A stretch of DNA of 64,000 nucleotides from UBA1672 sp050633325 (lineage in GTDB: Bacteria > Pseudomonadota > Alphaproteobacteria > Micavibrionales > Micavibrionaceae), in assembly GCA_050633325.1 (NCBI GenBank), contig JBOEGH010000004.1:124001-188000 (forward strand), in the 5' to 3' direction. Under the pieces are notes generated by a model that was not told where the DNA came from, made no database searches, and worked only from the letters and a program-made list of their open reading frames with translations. Position 1 is the first letter of the stretch. Each line of letters begins with the position of its first letter. Below, one piece after another: positions 44,959 to 53,602 of the stretch. Both the position numbers and the translations under genes were made by a program.

Positions 44959-46342
44959 CTGTAAGCTTTCCTGTTATAGCAGCAGCAGCAGCCATTGCAG
45001 GACTTACCAAATGCGTACGTCCTCCGCGTCCTTGACGGCCTTCAAAATTACGGTTTGATGTGGATGCGCATCTCTCGCCAGGTGCTAATTGATCAGGATT
45101 CATTCCAAGACACATAGAACACCCTGGCTCACGCCAATCAAAACCTGCTTCTATTAGTATGTCTGCGATACCTTCTGATTCTGCTTGTGCCTTTACAAGG
45201 CCTGATCCGGGAACGATCATTGCTTCTACATTATCTGCAACTTTCTTTCCTTTTGCTATTGATGCGACTTCACGTAAATCTTCGATACGCGCATTTGTGC
45301 AAGAACCAACAAAAATTTTATCAACTTTGATGTCTTGGATTTTAGTTCCTGGTGTTAAATCCATATATTCCAACATCCTTTTTACTGATTCTTGTTTGCT
45401 TGGGTCAGTAAAGTCTGATGGTGAAGGAACTTCCCCAGTTACAGAAACAACGTCTTCGGGCGTAGTTCCCCATGTAACAGTTGGGGTAACTTTTGATGCA
45501 TCAATAACGATTTCTTTGTCGTATTTTGCTCCTTCATCAGAAAATAATGTTTTCCAATAAGCCACTGCTTTGTCCCAATCTTCACCTTGAGGTGCCATAG
45601 GGCGACCTTTAAGATATTCGAATGTGGTTTCATCCGGTGCGATAAGGCCTGCGCGTGCACCGCCTTCAATGGACATGTTGCAAACAGTCATGCGTCCATC
45701 CATTGATAGGTTTTTAAATGCTTCACCGTGATATTCGATTACGTGTCCAGTTCCACCGGCAGTACCCATTTCACCTATTATAACCAGTATCAGGTCTTTT
45801 GCGGTTACACCAACGGGTAGCTCTCCATTAACTGTGACGCGCATATTTTTTGCAGGGCTTTGTATCAATGTTTGGGTTGCTAAAACGTGCTCTACCTCTG
45901 ATGTTCCTATGCCAAAGGCAAGTGCACCAAATGCGCCATGCGTTGATGTATGGCTGTCTCCGCAAACAATTGTCATTCCCGGCTGTGTGAAGCCTTGTTC
46001 CGGCCCGACTATGTGGACAATTCCTTGACGTGTGTCTAAAAGGTCGAATAATTGCACTCCAAATTCATCACAATTTTTCTGAAGTGTTTCTATTTGGATG
46101 CGGCTATCTTCTTCTTCAATTGGTTTCGACCTGTCTGTAGTTGGGACATTGTGATCCATTACAGCCAGTGTGTTTTCAATTTTACGAACTTTTCGACCAG
46201 CCATGCGTAAGCCTTCGAACGCTTGTGGGGAGGTTACCTCGTGAACCAGATGGCGATCAATATATATCAGGCACGTGCCGTTGTCGCTTTGTTCTATAAC
46301 GTGGTCGTCCCAAATTTTTTGATATAGTGTGCGTGGTGCCAT
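44942..46342 (-). CDS. leuC: 3-isopropylmalate dehydratase large subunit
   Basis: LeuC is the aconitase-like iron-sulphur subunit of isopropylmalate isomerase. The 466-residue protein has the motifs VCGDSHTSTHGAFGALAFGIGTSEVEHVLATQ (in part), the cluster cysteines in VGSCTNARIEDL and GCSMCLGMNPDQ, and the closing substrate-site motif FEGRQGRGGRTHL. I prefer the start at 46342 (MAPRTLYQKIWDDHV), as in homologues, to the in-frame ATG at 46354. It is the first gene of the minus-strand cluster, with a candidate promoter at 46384-46412. Confidence 0.95.
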   Translation of the reverse strand: MAPRTLYQKIWDDHVIEQSDNGTCLIYIDRHLVHEVTSPQAFEGLRMAGRKVRKIENTLAVMDHNVPTTDRSKPIEEEDSRIQIETLQKNCDEFGVQLFDLLDTRQGIVHIVGPEQGFTQPGMTIVCGDSHTSTHGAFGALAFGIGTSEVEHVLATQTLIQSPAKNMRVTVNGELPVGVTAKDLILVIIGEMGTAGGTGHVIEYHGEAFKNLSMDGRMTVCNMSIEGGARAGLIAPDETTFEYLKGRPMAPQGEDWDKAVAYWKTLFSDEGAKYDKEIVIDASKVTPTVTWGTTPEDVVSVTGEVPSPSDFTDPSKQESVKRMLEYMDLTPGTKIQDIKVDKIFVGSCTNARIEDLREVASIAKGKKVADNVEAMIVPGSGLVKAQAESEGIADILIEAGFDWREPGCSMCLGMNPDQLAPGERCASTSNRNFEGRQGRGGRTHLVSPAMAAAAAITGKLTDVRDL

Positions 46343-46383
46343 TTGTATTCTCATTCTCTATTTTTTTATATTATTGCTATTAG

Positions 46384-46412
46384 GGTATAGTTAGAAATGT
46401 TGATTTTGTCGA
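46384..46412 (-). promoter_or_regulatory. Candidate sigma-70 promoter of the leuC operon
   Basis: On the minus strand TCGACA (46412-46407) and TATACC (46389-46384) are 17 bases apart, about 40 bases before leuC. The predicted leader is too short for a leucine attenuator. Confidence 0.4.
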
Positions 46413-46429
46413 GATTTTGGTGAAAAAAT

Positions 46430-46458
46430 TTGTACAGAGGTATCTTATACATTATAGT
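46430..46458 (+). promoter_or_regulatory. Candidate sigma-70 promoter of the 240-residue orphan
   Basis: TTGTAC (46430-46435) and TATAGT (46453-46458) have the ideal 17-base spacing, 55 bases before the start codon. A short GGTC/GACC hairpin lies in the leader. Confidence 0.5.
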
Positions 46459-46512
46459 CATAATAAATAAGGTCAAAAGACCATTTTAAGAATTACAACT
46501 GGGGGGTATGTA

Positions 46513-47235
46513 ATGTCTGCATTTGAATATTTGGAAAACTTAGTGAACTCGGTGTTCGGGGGTAACGATCTTAAGGACTATGACGTTGTTGTGGAACTTG
46601 ATGTCGGAACTCACGCGGTATCTGATGACCCTATATTGTTTGTTAGTAAGGATGGTGTTGGTGAGTATATTGATATGCCAGCCAAGGATATTGAAGCTCA
46701 AAAGGCCGATGGTGGTATAACGCTTAAGACTATTTCAGATTTAAAAAATGATTCAACTGGCGATTCTGCCAATGCGGCGGCTATGGCGGGTGCGGATGCT
46801 ATTATGGATAATATTGGCGTTTATAATGCAGGTCAGTATCCTGACCTTCCATTTGATATAGAGAATCTTAAAGCTACGGTTTCTGCGGATGATCTTGGGG
46901 ATATTAAAACCGCTCTTGAAAATGTAATGGGTGACCTGATTAATAATTCTATTCCTGATATTGTGTATACGGAGGAGGGGCGTGTAGACACTTTGTCGCC
47001 TCAAGGCAATGTTGACGACATACATGGTAAAATTACTACTATAGAAGCAGCGTTGGTTGGTATTAACGCGTCATTGAATGCAGAGAATATTATAGAATCT
47101 ATGAAGTCAGGCTTGCCGGATGCTGAATTAACGAATGATCAAAAGGGAATTGTTCTTGAAGAGTTAGGTATAGATACAGATCAAGGCGCCGCGCCTAATG
47201 TTGGTGCCGTGCAAGCGGTAAAAGTAGGTATGTAA
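46513..47235 (+). CDS. Acidic orphan protein (240 residues)
   Basis: I do not recognise this protein. It is acidic, lacks cysteine and tryptophan, and has no signal peptide or membrane segment. The N-terminal 80 residues look beta-rich (YDVVVELDVGTHAV, PILFVSKDGVGEYI) and the rest helical. GGGGGG lies upstream of the ATG. It has its own promoter candidate and lies alone between the leucine and rplS operons. In composition it resembles the 765-residue orphan at 6334, but no clear alignment is visible. Confidence 0.7.
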   Translation: MSAFEYLENLVNSVFGGNDLKDYDVVVELDVGTHAVSDDPILFVSKDGVGEYIDMPAKDIEAQKADGGITLKTISDLKNDSTGDSANAAAMAGADAIMDNIGVYNAGQYPDLPFDIENLKATVSADDLGDIKTALENVMGDLINNSIPDIVYTEEGRVDTLSPQGNVDDIHGKITTIEAALVGINASLNAENIIESMKSGLPDAELTNDQKGIVLEELGIDTDQGAAPNVGAVQAVKVGM

Positions 47236-47310
47236 ATAACTGCTATATTTATTTTAATAATGGGGCGCTTATATTGAGTGTCCTTTTTTATTTTATTATT
47301 GTACTGCAAA

Positions 47311-47338
47311 TAAAAAGAGCCCTCGAATGCGGGGCTCT
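47311..47338 (-). terminator. Rho-independent terminator after rplS
   Basis: On the minus strand AGAGCCC and GGGCTCT (47338-47332 and 47322-47316) form a 7-bp stem followed by TTTTTATTT. It ends the ffh-rpsP-rimM-trmD-rplS operon and may also stop the convergent orphan gene. Confidence 0.85.
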
Positions 47339-47367
47339 GATTTAAAAAATTAAAGAATTTTTCGCTA

Positions 47368-47793
47368 CTATTTTTTAGCAGCTTCTTTCTTTGTTTTTTT
47401 GCCTTTTTTAGCAACAACTTTTTCGATGCCGTGTCCAGTTGTACGCTCTGCAATACGTGCTTTTTTACCGCGAAGATCACGTAGGTAGTAAAGCTTGGCG
47501 CGTCTAACAGAACCGCGACGGATTAGTTCTATAGAATCGATACGAGTACTCCATAGTGGGAACACACGTTCAACACCTTCACCGTAGCTGATTTTACGTA
47601 CTGTGAAGTTTTCGTTTACGCTTCCGCCTTCACGAGAGATACAAACACCTTCGTAGGCCTGAATACGCTCACGCGTACCTTCTTTAATTTTCACGTTAAC
47701 TTTAACAGTGTCACCCGGACCAAAATTCGGGATTTCTTTTTTAGATTTTAGTTCTTCGAGCTGCTTTGCTTCGAATTTTTGTAGTATATTCAT
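47368..47793 (-). CDS. rplS: Large ribosomal subunit protein bL19
   Basis: bL19 sits at the interface of the ribosomal subunits. The 141-residue protein has the family core FGPGDTVKVNVKIKEGTRERIQAYEGV and RRGSVRRAKLYYLRD. A Lys/Ala-rich tail of about 25 residues extends beyond the usual end. AAAAGGAAAA precedes the ATG. A 117-base gap with a long-range stem separates it from trmD. Confidence 0.97.
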   Translation of the reverse strand: MNILQKFEAKQLEELKSKKEIPNFGPGDTVKVNVKIKEGTRERIQAYEGVCISREGGSVNENFTVRKISYGEGVERVFPLWSTRIDSIELIRRGSVRRAKLYYLRDLRGKKARIAERTTGHGIEKVVAKKGKKTKKEAAKK

Positions 47794-47810
47794 TGTATTT
47801 TCCTTTTATC

Positions 47811-47881
47811 AGAGCCCGATTTCAGGGTTTATTCTGGCGGCTCAATTATGTTTTTTAGCGGATTACTCCAATTCGGGCTCT
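47811..47881 (-). promoter_or_regulatory. Possible structured leader of rplS
   Basis: AGAGCCCGA (47811-47819) and TCGGGCTCT (47873-47881) can form a perfect 9-bp stem enclosing 53 bases between trmD and rplS. Read on the minus strand, the stem ends only a few bases before the rplS ribosome binding site, so it could regulate bL19 translation. Read on the plus strand a T-run follows, giving terminator-like form, but no plus-strand gene needs it. Confidence 0.45.
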
Positions 47882-47910
47882 TTTTATAGCATCTAATCGT
47901 AAATAACAAG

Positions 47911-48627
47911 TTATTTTTTGTTCTTTTTATATAGATCCCAAATATCTGGTCTTCGTTGCTGTGTCAGGGTTTCAGATTGTTTCATGCGCCATTCATGTAT
48001 GTTTTTATGGTGGCCAGAGGTTAATATATCGGGGATGCTATGAGTAATGCCTTCGCTATCTGTCCATTCAGCGGGGCGAGTATAGTGCGGATATTCCAAG
48101 AGACCATTGGAGAAGCTTTCTTCGTCAGGCGTTGCGTTATTGCCCATAACTCCCTCTAATAAACGGATACACGCATCCATTAATATCATTGCCGCAGGCT
48201 CTCCACCCGATAGGACATAGTCGCCAATGCTTATTTCCTCTATATCATGTGCATCCAATACTCGTTGGTCAACTCCTTCATATCTGCCACATAGAATCGT
48301 TAGTGTTTCTTCTGTCGAAAGTTCTTGAACAAGTTTTTGTGTTAGGGGCTTACCACGTGGGCTCATATATATTTTTCGTCCCCGTCTTTCCTTTGGAATA
48401 GAAAGCAAGGCATCCTCAATAATGTCGGCGCGCATAACCATACCCGCACCGCCACCAAATGGTGTGTCATCAACGTTTTTATGTGTTCCTGTACCAAAGT
48501 CACGTATATCAATACAAGAATAAGACCACGTTCCTTTTTCTAAGGCCTTACCGCTTAATGATTTCCCTAAATTGCCGGGAAACATATCAGGGAAAAGGGT
48601 TATTAAGTTTACATGCCAGTTATTCAT
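47911..48627 (-). CDS. trmD: tRNA (guanine-N1)-methyltransferase
   Basis: TrmD methylates G37 of tRNAs that read CNN/CGG-type codons, preventing frameshifts. The 238-residue protein has the SPOUT knot motifs ILCGRYEGVDQRV and EISIGDYVLSGGEPAAM, and the C-terminal HYTRPAEW. It lies between rimM and rplS in the standard order. Confidence 0.96.
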   Translation of the reverse strand: MNNWHVNLITLFPDMFPGNLGKSLSGKALEKGTWSYSCIDIRDFGTGTHKNVDDTPFGGGAGMVMRADIIEDALLSIPKERRGRKIYMSPRGKPLTQKLVQELSTEETLTILCGRYEGVDQRVLDAHDIEEISIGDYVLSGGEPAAMILMDACIRLLEGVMGNNATPDEESFSNGLLEYPHYTRPAEWTDSEGITHSIPDILTSGHHKNIHEWRMKQSETLTQQRRPDIWDLYKKNKK

Positions 48628-48650
48628 GATTTTATTAAGCCATAAAAGTT

Positions 48651-49172
48651 TTATTCAATTATAAAATCTTCGGTGTTTTGTACTGTGACGTATTTCTCTT
48701 CAACATTAATGTTTGGAACATATTCATCTTGAAACGGTACAAAGAAAGATTCGCCTGATGTCGGCTTTATTTCAAGCAAATCACCAGCACCGTAATTTTG
48801 AACCGCGATTACAGTTCCGATTTTGTTACCGTTGATGTCTTGAGCAACTAAATTTGCAAGGTCTTCAATATAGAATTCGTCGTCTTCTCTAATATCGGGT
48901 AGAGCTTCACGTGGAACGTATAAATAGAACTTAAGTGTCTTGGCTTTTTCAGGTGTGGTTACACCATCTATTTGCGCAAGTATTGATTTACCCATAGAGT
49001 TTTTGAGCGTGATATCAAGGGTGTCATTACCTGTTTTATCCGTGAACACAACGCCGTTTAACAGTTTTGTATCCTCACAATAAGGTATGATTTTGACCAG
49101 CCCCTTTACACCATGTGAAGAGGATATTTTGCCTATGCAAATTCTTTTTTCGGTGTCGTTGGGGCTGGTCAT
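48651..49172 (-). CDS. rimM: Ribosome maturation factor RimM
   Basis: RimM helps assemble the head of the small ribosomal subunit and binds uS19. The 173-residue protein has the N-terminal barrel motif IGKISSSHGVKGLVKI and the C-terminal PRC-barrel domain (DEFYIEDLANLVAQDINGNKIGTV, in part) with VPFQDEYVPNI. The position between rpsP and trmD is standard. Confidence 0.95.
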   Translation of the reverse strand: MTSPNDTEKRICIGKISSSHGVKGLVKIIPYCEDTKLLNGVVFTDKTGNDTLDITLKNSMGKSILAQIDGVTTPEKAKTLKFYLYVPREALPDIREDDEFYIEDLANLVAQDINGNKIGTVIAVQNYGAGDLLEIKPTSGESFFVPFQDEYVPNINVEEKYVTVQNTEDFIIE

Positions 49173-49201
49173 AATTTATATTCGCAAGAATAAGGGTTAA
49201 C

Positions 49202-49639
49202 TTATTCTGCTGCCTTTTCTTCTTCTGCAGGTGCTTCGGCTGCTGCTTTTGCTGCTTCCTTTGCTTCTGCTTCTGCTGCTTCTGCCGCTTCTTTTGCTGC
49301 TGCAATTTTTTCTTGTTTGTCAGCTAGCTTAAGTTTTGTTTTCTCAGATGGCTCTGACTTGTTTGGACGAACTGGGTGCGCAGGCATATCGATTAAGCCA
49401 GCTTTACCCAAGAATTTTGCAACACGCTCTGAAGGCTGCGCACCTTCTGCAAGCCAATGTTTGATACGGTCTTCAACAAGTTGTACGCGTTGATCGTTAT
49501 CATCGTTTAGAAGTGGGTTATATGTACCCAATCTTTCAATGTAACGGCCGTCACGTGGCATACGTTTATCCGCAACAACAATGCGGTAGAATGGACGTTT
49601 TTTGCGTCCGCCTCTTGATAGTCTGATTGATAGTGCCAT
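49202..49639 (-). CDS. rpsP: Small ribosomal subunit protein bS16 with long tail
   Basis: bS16 stabilises the central region of the small subunit. I chose the start at 49639 (MALSIRLSRGGRKKRPFYRIVVAD), with GGAG upstream; the frame extends to 49666 without support. The core (about 85 residues) is typical. A further 60 residues form an Ala/Glu/Lys-rich helical tail, a common addition in alphaproteobacteria. It lies between ffh and rimM. Confidence 0.96.
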   Translation of the reverse strand: MALSIRLSRGGRKKRPFYRIVVADKRMPRDGRYIERLGTYNPLLNDDNDQRVQLVEDRIKHWLAEGAQPSERVAKFLGKAGLIDMPAHPVRPNKSEPSEKTKLKLADKQEKIAAAKEAAEAAEAEAKEAAKAAAEAPAEEEKAAE

Positions 49640-49725
49640 AGTTTTTCTCCTTAAATATAAAAGCAAATAATTCAGATCAACGGATATCCCTGTTTATCGG
49701 GTTATCTGGTGATATGATTGATTAT

Positions 49726-51306
49726 CTATCGTTTCTTTTTCTTTCTGTTTTTCTTTGTTCCACCACGAAGTGCAGGTGCAGCGCCACCACCGCCAAGTCC
49801 GGGTAGGCCACCACCGCCCATCGGGCCAAGTCCCGCAAGAGGGTTTCCACCACCTGCAAATGGGTTTGCACCTAAGGGACCGCTATTTGCTGATGATTCT
49901 GCCATTTCTGCACCCAGAGAGTCAGGATCCATGCTTTGTGCCATTAACTCAAGATCGTCGGCTCTACCACCCATCATATCTTTCATCATGCCCATCATCT
50001 GGCCTTTGCCCATTTTGCGCATTTTCTTCATCATGATTTGCATTTGTTTTTGCTGTTTTACAATCATGTTTATTTCTTGAACTGTTGTTCCTGAACCTGC
50101 CGCAATACGTTTCTTGCGTGAGCCGTTAAGCAGCTCTGGCTTTGCGCGCTCCTTGGGAGTCATTGCGCGGATTATTGCTTCTTGCTTTTTGATTAGGCTG
50201 TCATCCATTCCTGCTTCTTCAAGCTTGCCTGCCATACCGCTTAATCCGGGCATCATTTTCATCATTGCGCCCATACCACCCATTTTACCCATCTGCTGGA
50301 TTTGGGAGAGTAGGTCGTTAAAGTCGAATTGACCTTTTTTGAATTTCTTCGCCATTTTGGCGGCTTCTTCTTGGTCAACTGTGTCTGCCGCTCGTTCAAC
50401 TAGGGAAACGATATCGCCCATTCCAAGGATGCGACCAGCAACACGTTCAGGGTGGAATGCTTCAACCTCTGTCCATTTTTCACCGGTACCAAGCAATTTG
50501 ATCGGCTTACCTGTTACTGCCTTCATGCTCATCGCGGCACCGCCACGTGCGTCACCATCAACACGGGTCAGCATAATACCGCTGATCTCTACGCGTTCAT
50601 TGAATATCTTGGCTGTGTTAACCGCGTCTTGACCTGTCATTGCATCAGCAACAAGAAGTGTCTCAACAGGTTTTGTGAATTTCTTTATATTCTCAATTTC
50701 AACCATTAACTCTTCATCAATGGATAAGCGTCCGGCAGTATCCAGCATCACAACGTCATAGCCCTCTTTACGGGCGGTATCCATTGCGCGCTTTGCGATG
50801 TCTAACGGTTGTTGACCTTCGACTATAGGCAGGGTTGCAACGTCAATTTGCTCCCCAAGGATTCGAAGCTGTTCTTGCGCGGCAGGACGGTAAACGTCCA
50901 ATGATGCCATTAGAACTTTTTTGTTGTTTTTCTCAGTAATGATTTTTGAGATTTTTGCAGTTGAAGTAGTTTTACCTGAACCCTGTAAACCAACCATTAA
51001 ATATGCGCATGGTGATGTAGCAAACAAAAGCTCTGAATTGGTGGATCCCAACATCTCTACAAGTGCGTCATTTACGATTTTGATGACTTGCTGTGCCGGA
51101 TTAACGCCTTTGATTACGTCTTGGCCGATTGCCTTGTCTTTAATAGTTGAGATAAAATCTTTAACAATGGGTAGGGCAACGTCTGCCTCTAGTAAAGCGA
51201 TACGTATTTCACGGCTTACGGCCATTACGTCATTTTCACTCAAAGACGCTTTACCACGCAGCTTTGTGAAGACTGTACCTAATTTTTCGCTCAAACTATC
51301 AAACAT
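49726..51306 (-). CDS. ffh: Signal recognition particle protein Ffh
   Basis: Ffh binds signal sequences and SRP RNA and targets nascent membrane proteins to FtsY. The 526-residue protein has the NG domain (GLQGSGKTTSTAKI, DTAGRLSIDEELM, TRVDGDARGGAAMS) and the Met-rich M domain. A Gly/Met/Pro-rich tail with a basic end (KKNRKKKKR) makes it longer than the usual 450-500. I chose the start at 51306 (MFDSLSEKLG), which matches homologues. It heads the operon with rpsP, rimM, trmD and rplS; its receptor gene ftsY is on the other strand at 53603. Confidence 0.96.
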   Translation of the reverse strand: MFDSLSEKLGTVFTKLRGKASLSENDVMAVSREIRIALLEADVALPIVKDFISTIKDKAIGQDVIKGVNPAQQVIKIVNDALVEMLGSTNSELLFATSPCAYLMVGLQGSGKTTSTAKISKIITEKNNKKVLMASLDVYRPAAQEQLRILGEQIDVATLPIVEGQQPLDIAKRAMDTARKEGYDVVMLDTAGRLSIDEELMVEIENIKKFTKPVETLLVADAMTGQDAVNTAKIFNERVEISGIMLTRVDGDARGGAAMSMKAVTGKPIKLLGTGEKWTEVEAFHPERVAGRILGMGDIVSLVERAADTVDQEEAAKMAKKFKKGQFDFNDLLSQIQQMGKMGGMGAMMKMMPGLSGMAGKLEEAGMDDSLIKKQEAIIRAMTPKERAKPELLNGSRKKRIAAGSGTTVQEINMIVKQQKQMQIMMKKMRKMGKGQMMGMMKDMMGGRADDLELMAQSMDPDSLGAEMAESSANSGPLGANPFAGGGNPLAGLGPMGGGGLPGLGGGGAAPALRGGTKKNRKKKKR

Positions 51307-51476
51307 ATATAACCCAATTATCCACGCTGAGCGTAAATTCGCCGAGCGCGGTGTACCGTTAAGCACTGAAAAAACAGCTTTTCAGTGGAAATCTGCGACA
51401 AACTATGCTTGATTGCGTTGAATGTCAAGAAAAGGTTTCTGTTTGTGAAACTTTATTGTCGTTAAGGAATTGTATT

Positions 51477-52253
51477 ATGAAATTTAAAAAGATGCATGGG
51501 TTAGGAAATGACTTTGTTATTTTCGATGCTCGTAAGGAAAATATATTTTTAACACCAGACGATATGGCGTTGATTGCTGATCGTAATTGGGGTGTTGGGT
51601 GTGATTTAATTACAATATTGGATGAGTCTGATAATGCCGATATTTTCGCGTACTTCTTTAACGCGGATGGCAGTGAGAGTGGCGCATGCGGTAATGCCAC
51701 GCGTTGTGTGGCCGATCTTATAATGTCGGAAACGGGTAAGGATGAGTGCACGGTTGAGGTGACTTATGGTATCCTTAATTGTCGTAAAAAGGGCGATATT
51801 TTGGTTGAAGTCAATATGGGGCAAGCGAAGAATGTAACTGATCTTGCGTTGGAACATGGAGGCGTGGCAAATCCCGTTAGCGTTAATATGGGCAACCCTC
51901 ATTTGGTGTTTTTTGTGGATAACCTTGATGATATCTCTGTGGAGGAATTGGGGGCATATTTTGAAACTCATGAAAAATTCCCTGATCGCACCAATGTAGA
52001 ATTTGTTCAAATTATTGACCGTACACATATTCGTCAAAAAACATGGGAGCGCGGATGCGGTGTGACAGAGGCATGTGGATCTGGTGCGTGCGCGGTTGCG
52101 GCCGCCGCAGTTCACAGAGGTTTAACTGAGCGCAATGTAGAAATTGAGCTTGATGGTGGTTTGTTAAATATTGAGCTGCAAAAGGATGATGATCATATCC
52201 TTATGACCGGTCCTGTCGCGTATGTATTTGACGGCGCGCTTAATACTGTGTAA
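51477..52253 (+). CDS. dapF: Diaminopimelate epimerase
   Basis: DapF converts LL- to meso-diaminopimelate for lysine and peptidoglycan. I chose ATG 51477 (MKFKKMHGLGNDFV), with AAGG upstream. The 258-residue protein has both catalytic cysteines, Cys71 (SGACGNATRC) and Cys200 (TEACGSGACA). It is slightly shorter than usual but complete. mtaB follows 9 bases later. It is divergent from ffh. Confidence 0.96.
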   Translation: MKFKKMHGLGNDFVIFDARKENIFLTPDDMALIADRNWGVGCDLITILDESDNADIFAYFFNADGSESGACGNATRCVADLIMSETGKDECTVEVTYGILNCRKKGDILVEVNMGQAKNVTDLALEHGGVANPVSVNMGNPHLVFFVDNLDDISVEELGAYFETHEKFPDRTNVEFVQIIDRTHIRQKTWERGCGVTEACGSGACAVAAAAVHRGLTERNVEIELDGGLLNIELQKDDDHILMTGPVAYVFDGALNTV

Positions 52254-52262
52254 AACCCGCGC

Positions 52263-53531
52263 ATGACCAAGGATAATGCAGAAACAGACCCTAAGTTAGT
52301 TACTTTTGGATGTAGGCTTAACTTCTATGAATCGGAAGTTATGCGCGACCATGCCAAAAATGCGGGATTAGATGATGCTATAATATTTAATACATGCGCT
52401 GTTACTAAGGAAGCAGAACGTCAGGCGCGTCAGTCGATACGTCGTGCGAGGCGTGATAACCCTGATGCTAAGATTATTGTAACAGGATGTAGTGCACAGA
52501 TTGATCCACAGACTTATTCACAGATGGATGAGGTGGATCAAGTTATAGGTAATGACCTTAAATTACAGGCAGATAGTTGGGGTGTGGAGGGGGAGCACGC
52601 CAAAATCATGGTCAATGATATTATGTCTGTTAAGGAAACTGCCAGCCATTTAATTAATGGTTTTGAGGATAAGTCACGCGCATTTTTGCAGGTTCAAAAT
52701 GGCTGCGACCATCGTTGTACGTTTTGTATTATTCCGTATGGTCGGGGTAATTCACGTTCTGTTCCTATTGGTGTTATCGCAGAACAGGTACGTAATTTAG
52801 TAGATCAAGGGTATAAAGAAGTGGTGTTTACAGGGGTTGATGTGACTTCTTATGGTCCTGACCTTCCGGGTAACCCTACCTTTGGGCAAATGATACGTAG
52901 GGTTCTGGCCATGGTGCCTGAGCTGCAACGCATTCGTTTGTCATCACTTGACCCTGTCGAAATTGACGATGATCTTTGGAGTTTGATAGAAAATGAACCA
53001 CGCCTTATGCCGCATTTACATCTGTCATTGCAGGCTGGGGATGACATGATTTTAAAGCGTATGAAACGCCGTCATCTTCGCCAAGATGTTATAGATGTTT
53101 GCAAAAGGGCGAGGGATTTACGTCCTGACATGGTGTTTGGTGCGGATATTATTGCGGGCTTTCCAACGGAAACTGAGGAAATGTTTGAAAACTCGCTAAA
53201 AATTGTTGAGGAGTGCGATATTACATATTTGCATGTTTTCCCATATTCCGAGAGAGAGGGGACACCCGCCGCCCGTATCCCCAATCAAGTTGATGTACCA
53301 GAAAGAAAAAAAAGAGCTGCACGCTTGCGCGCGTTAGGTGAAGAACAGGTGGATGCGTTAATGAAGCGTAATATAGGTAAGAGCTGCTCTGTTTTGGTGG
53401 AAAAAGGTGGTGTTGGACGTGCAGAAAACTTTTTATCTGTTGTGATACCTGATGATCTTAAAATTGGTAGTATCGTTGATGTTAAGACCACCGGATATGA
53501 GGGGAAATCCCTTACATCAGATTTGTTATAA
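52263..53531 (+). CDS. mtaB: tRNA t6A37 methylthiotransferase MtaB
   Basis: MtaB is a radical-SAM enzyme that adds a methylthio group to threonylcarbamoyl-adenosine 37 of tRNA. The 422-residue protein has the N-terminal cluster cysteines (TFGCRLNFYES, NTCAVTKEAERQAR, VTGCSAQ), the radical-SAM motif CDHRCTFCIIPYGRG and a C-terminal TRAM-like end. It lies between dapF and ftsY, the usual alphaproteobacterial order. Confidence 0.95.
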   Translation: MTKDNAETDPKLVTFGCRLNFYESEVMRDHAKNAGLDDAIIFNTCAVTKEAERQARQSIRRARRDNPDAKIIVTGCSAQIDPQTYSQMDEVDQVIGNDLKLQADSWGVEGEHAKIMVNDIMSVKETASHLINGFEDKSRAFLQVQNGCDHRCTFCIIPYGRGNSRSVPIGVIAEQVRNLVDQGYKEVVFTGVDVTSYGPDLPGNPTFGQMIRRVLAMVPELQRIRLSSLDPVEIDDDLWSLIENEPRLMPHLHLSLQAGDDMILKRMKRRHLRQDVIDVCKRARDLRPDMVFGADIIAGFPTETEEMFENSLKIVEECDITYLHVFPYSEREGTPAARIPNQVDVPERKKRAARLRALGEEQVDALMKRNIGKSCSVLVEKGGVGRAENFLSVVIPDDLKIGSIVDVKTTGYEGKSLTSDLL

Positions 53532-53602
53532 AAAATACCGAAAGTTGGTGCGTTTCCCATATAAAGGGCATATAATCGTCACATAAACAGAAAGTAATTG
53601 TT

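Noticed and set aside
47811..47881. Plus-strand rho-independent terminator reading of the trmD-rplS stem
   Set aside because: The nearest plus-strand gene ends 600 bases earlier and has another terminator; a leader on the minus strand fits better.
49210..49300. Repetitive gcttct/gctgct DNA resembling a microsatellite
   Set aside because: It encodes the Ala/Glu/Lys-rich tail of bS16, a common composition bias, and shows no regular repeat unit.
49718..50080. Plus-strand Pro/Gly-rich frame opposite the end of ffh
   Set aside because: It is the antisense shadow of the Gly/Met-rich Ffh tail; it has no ribosome binding site and the ffh reading is certain.
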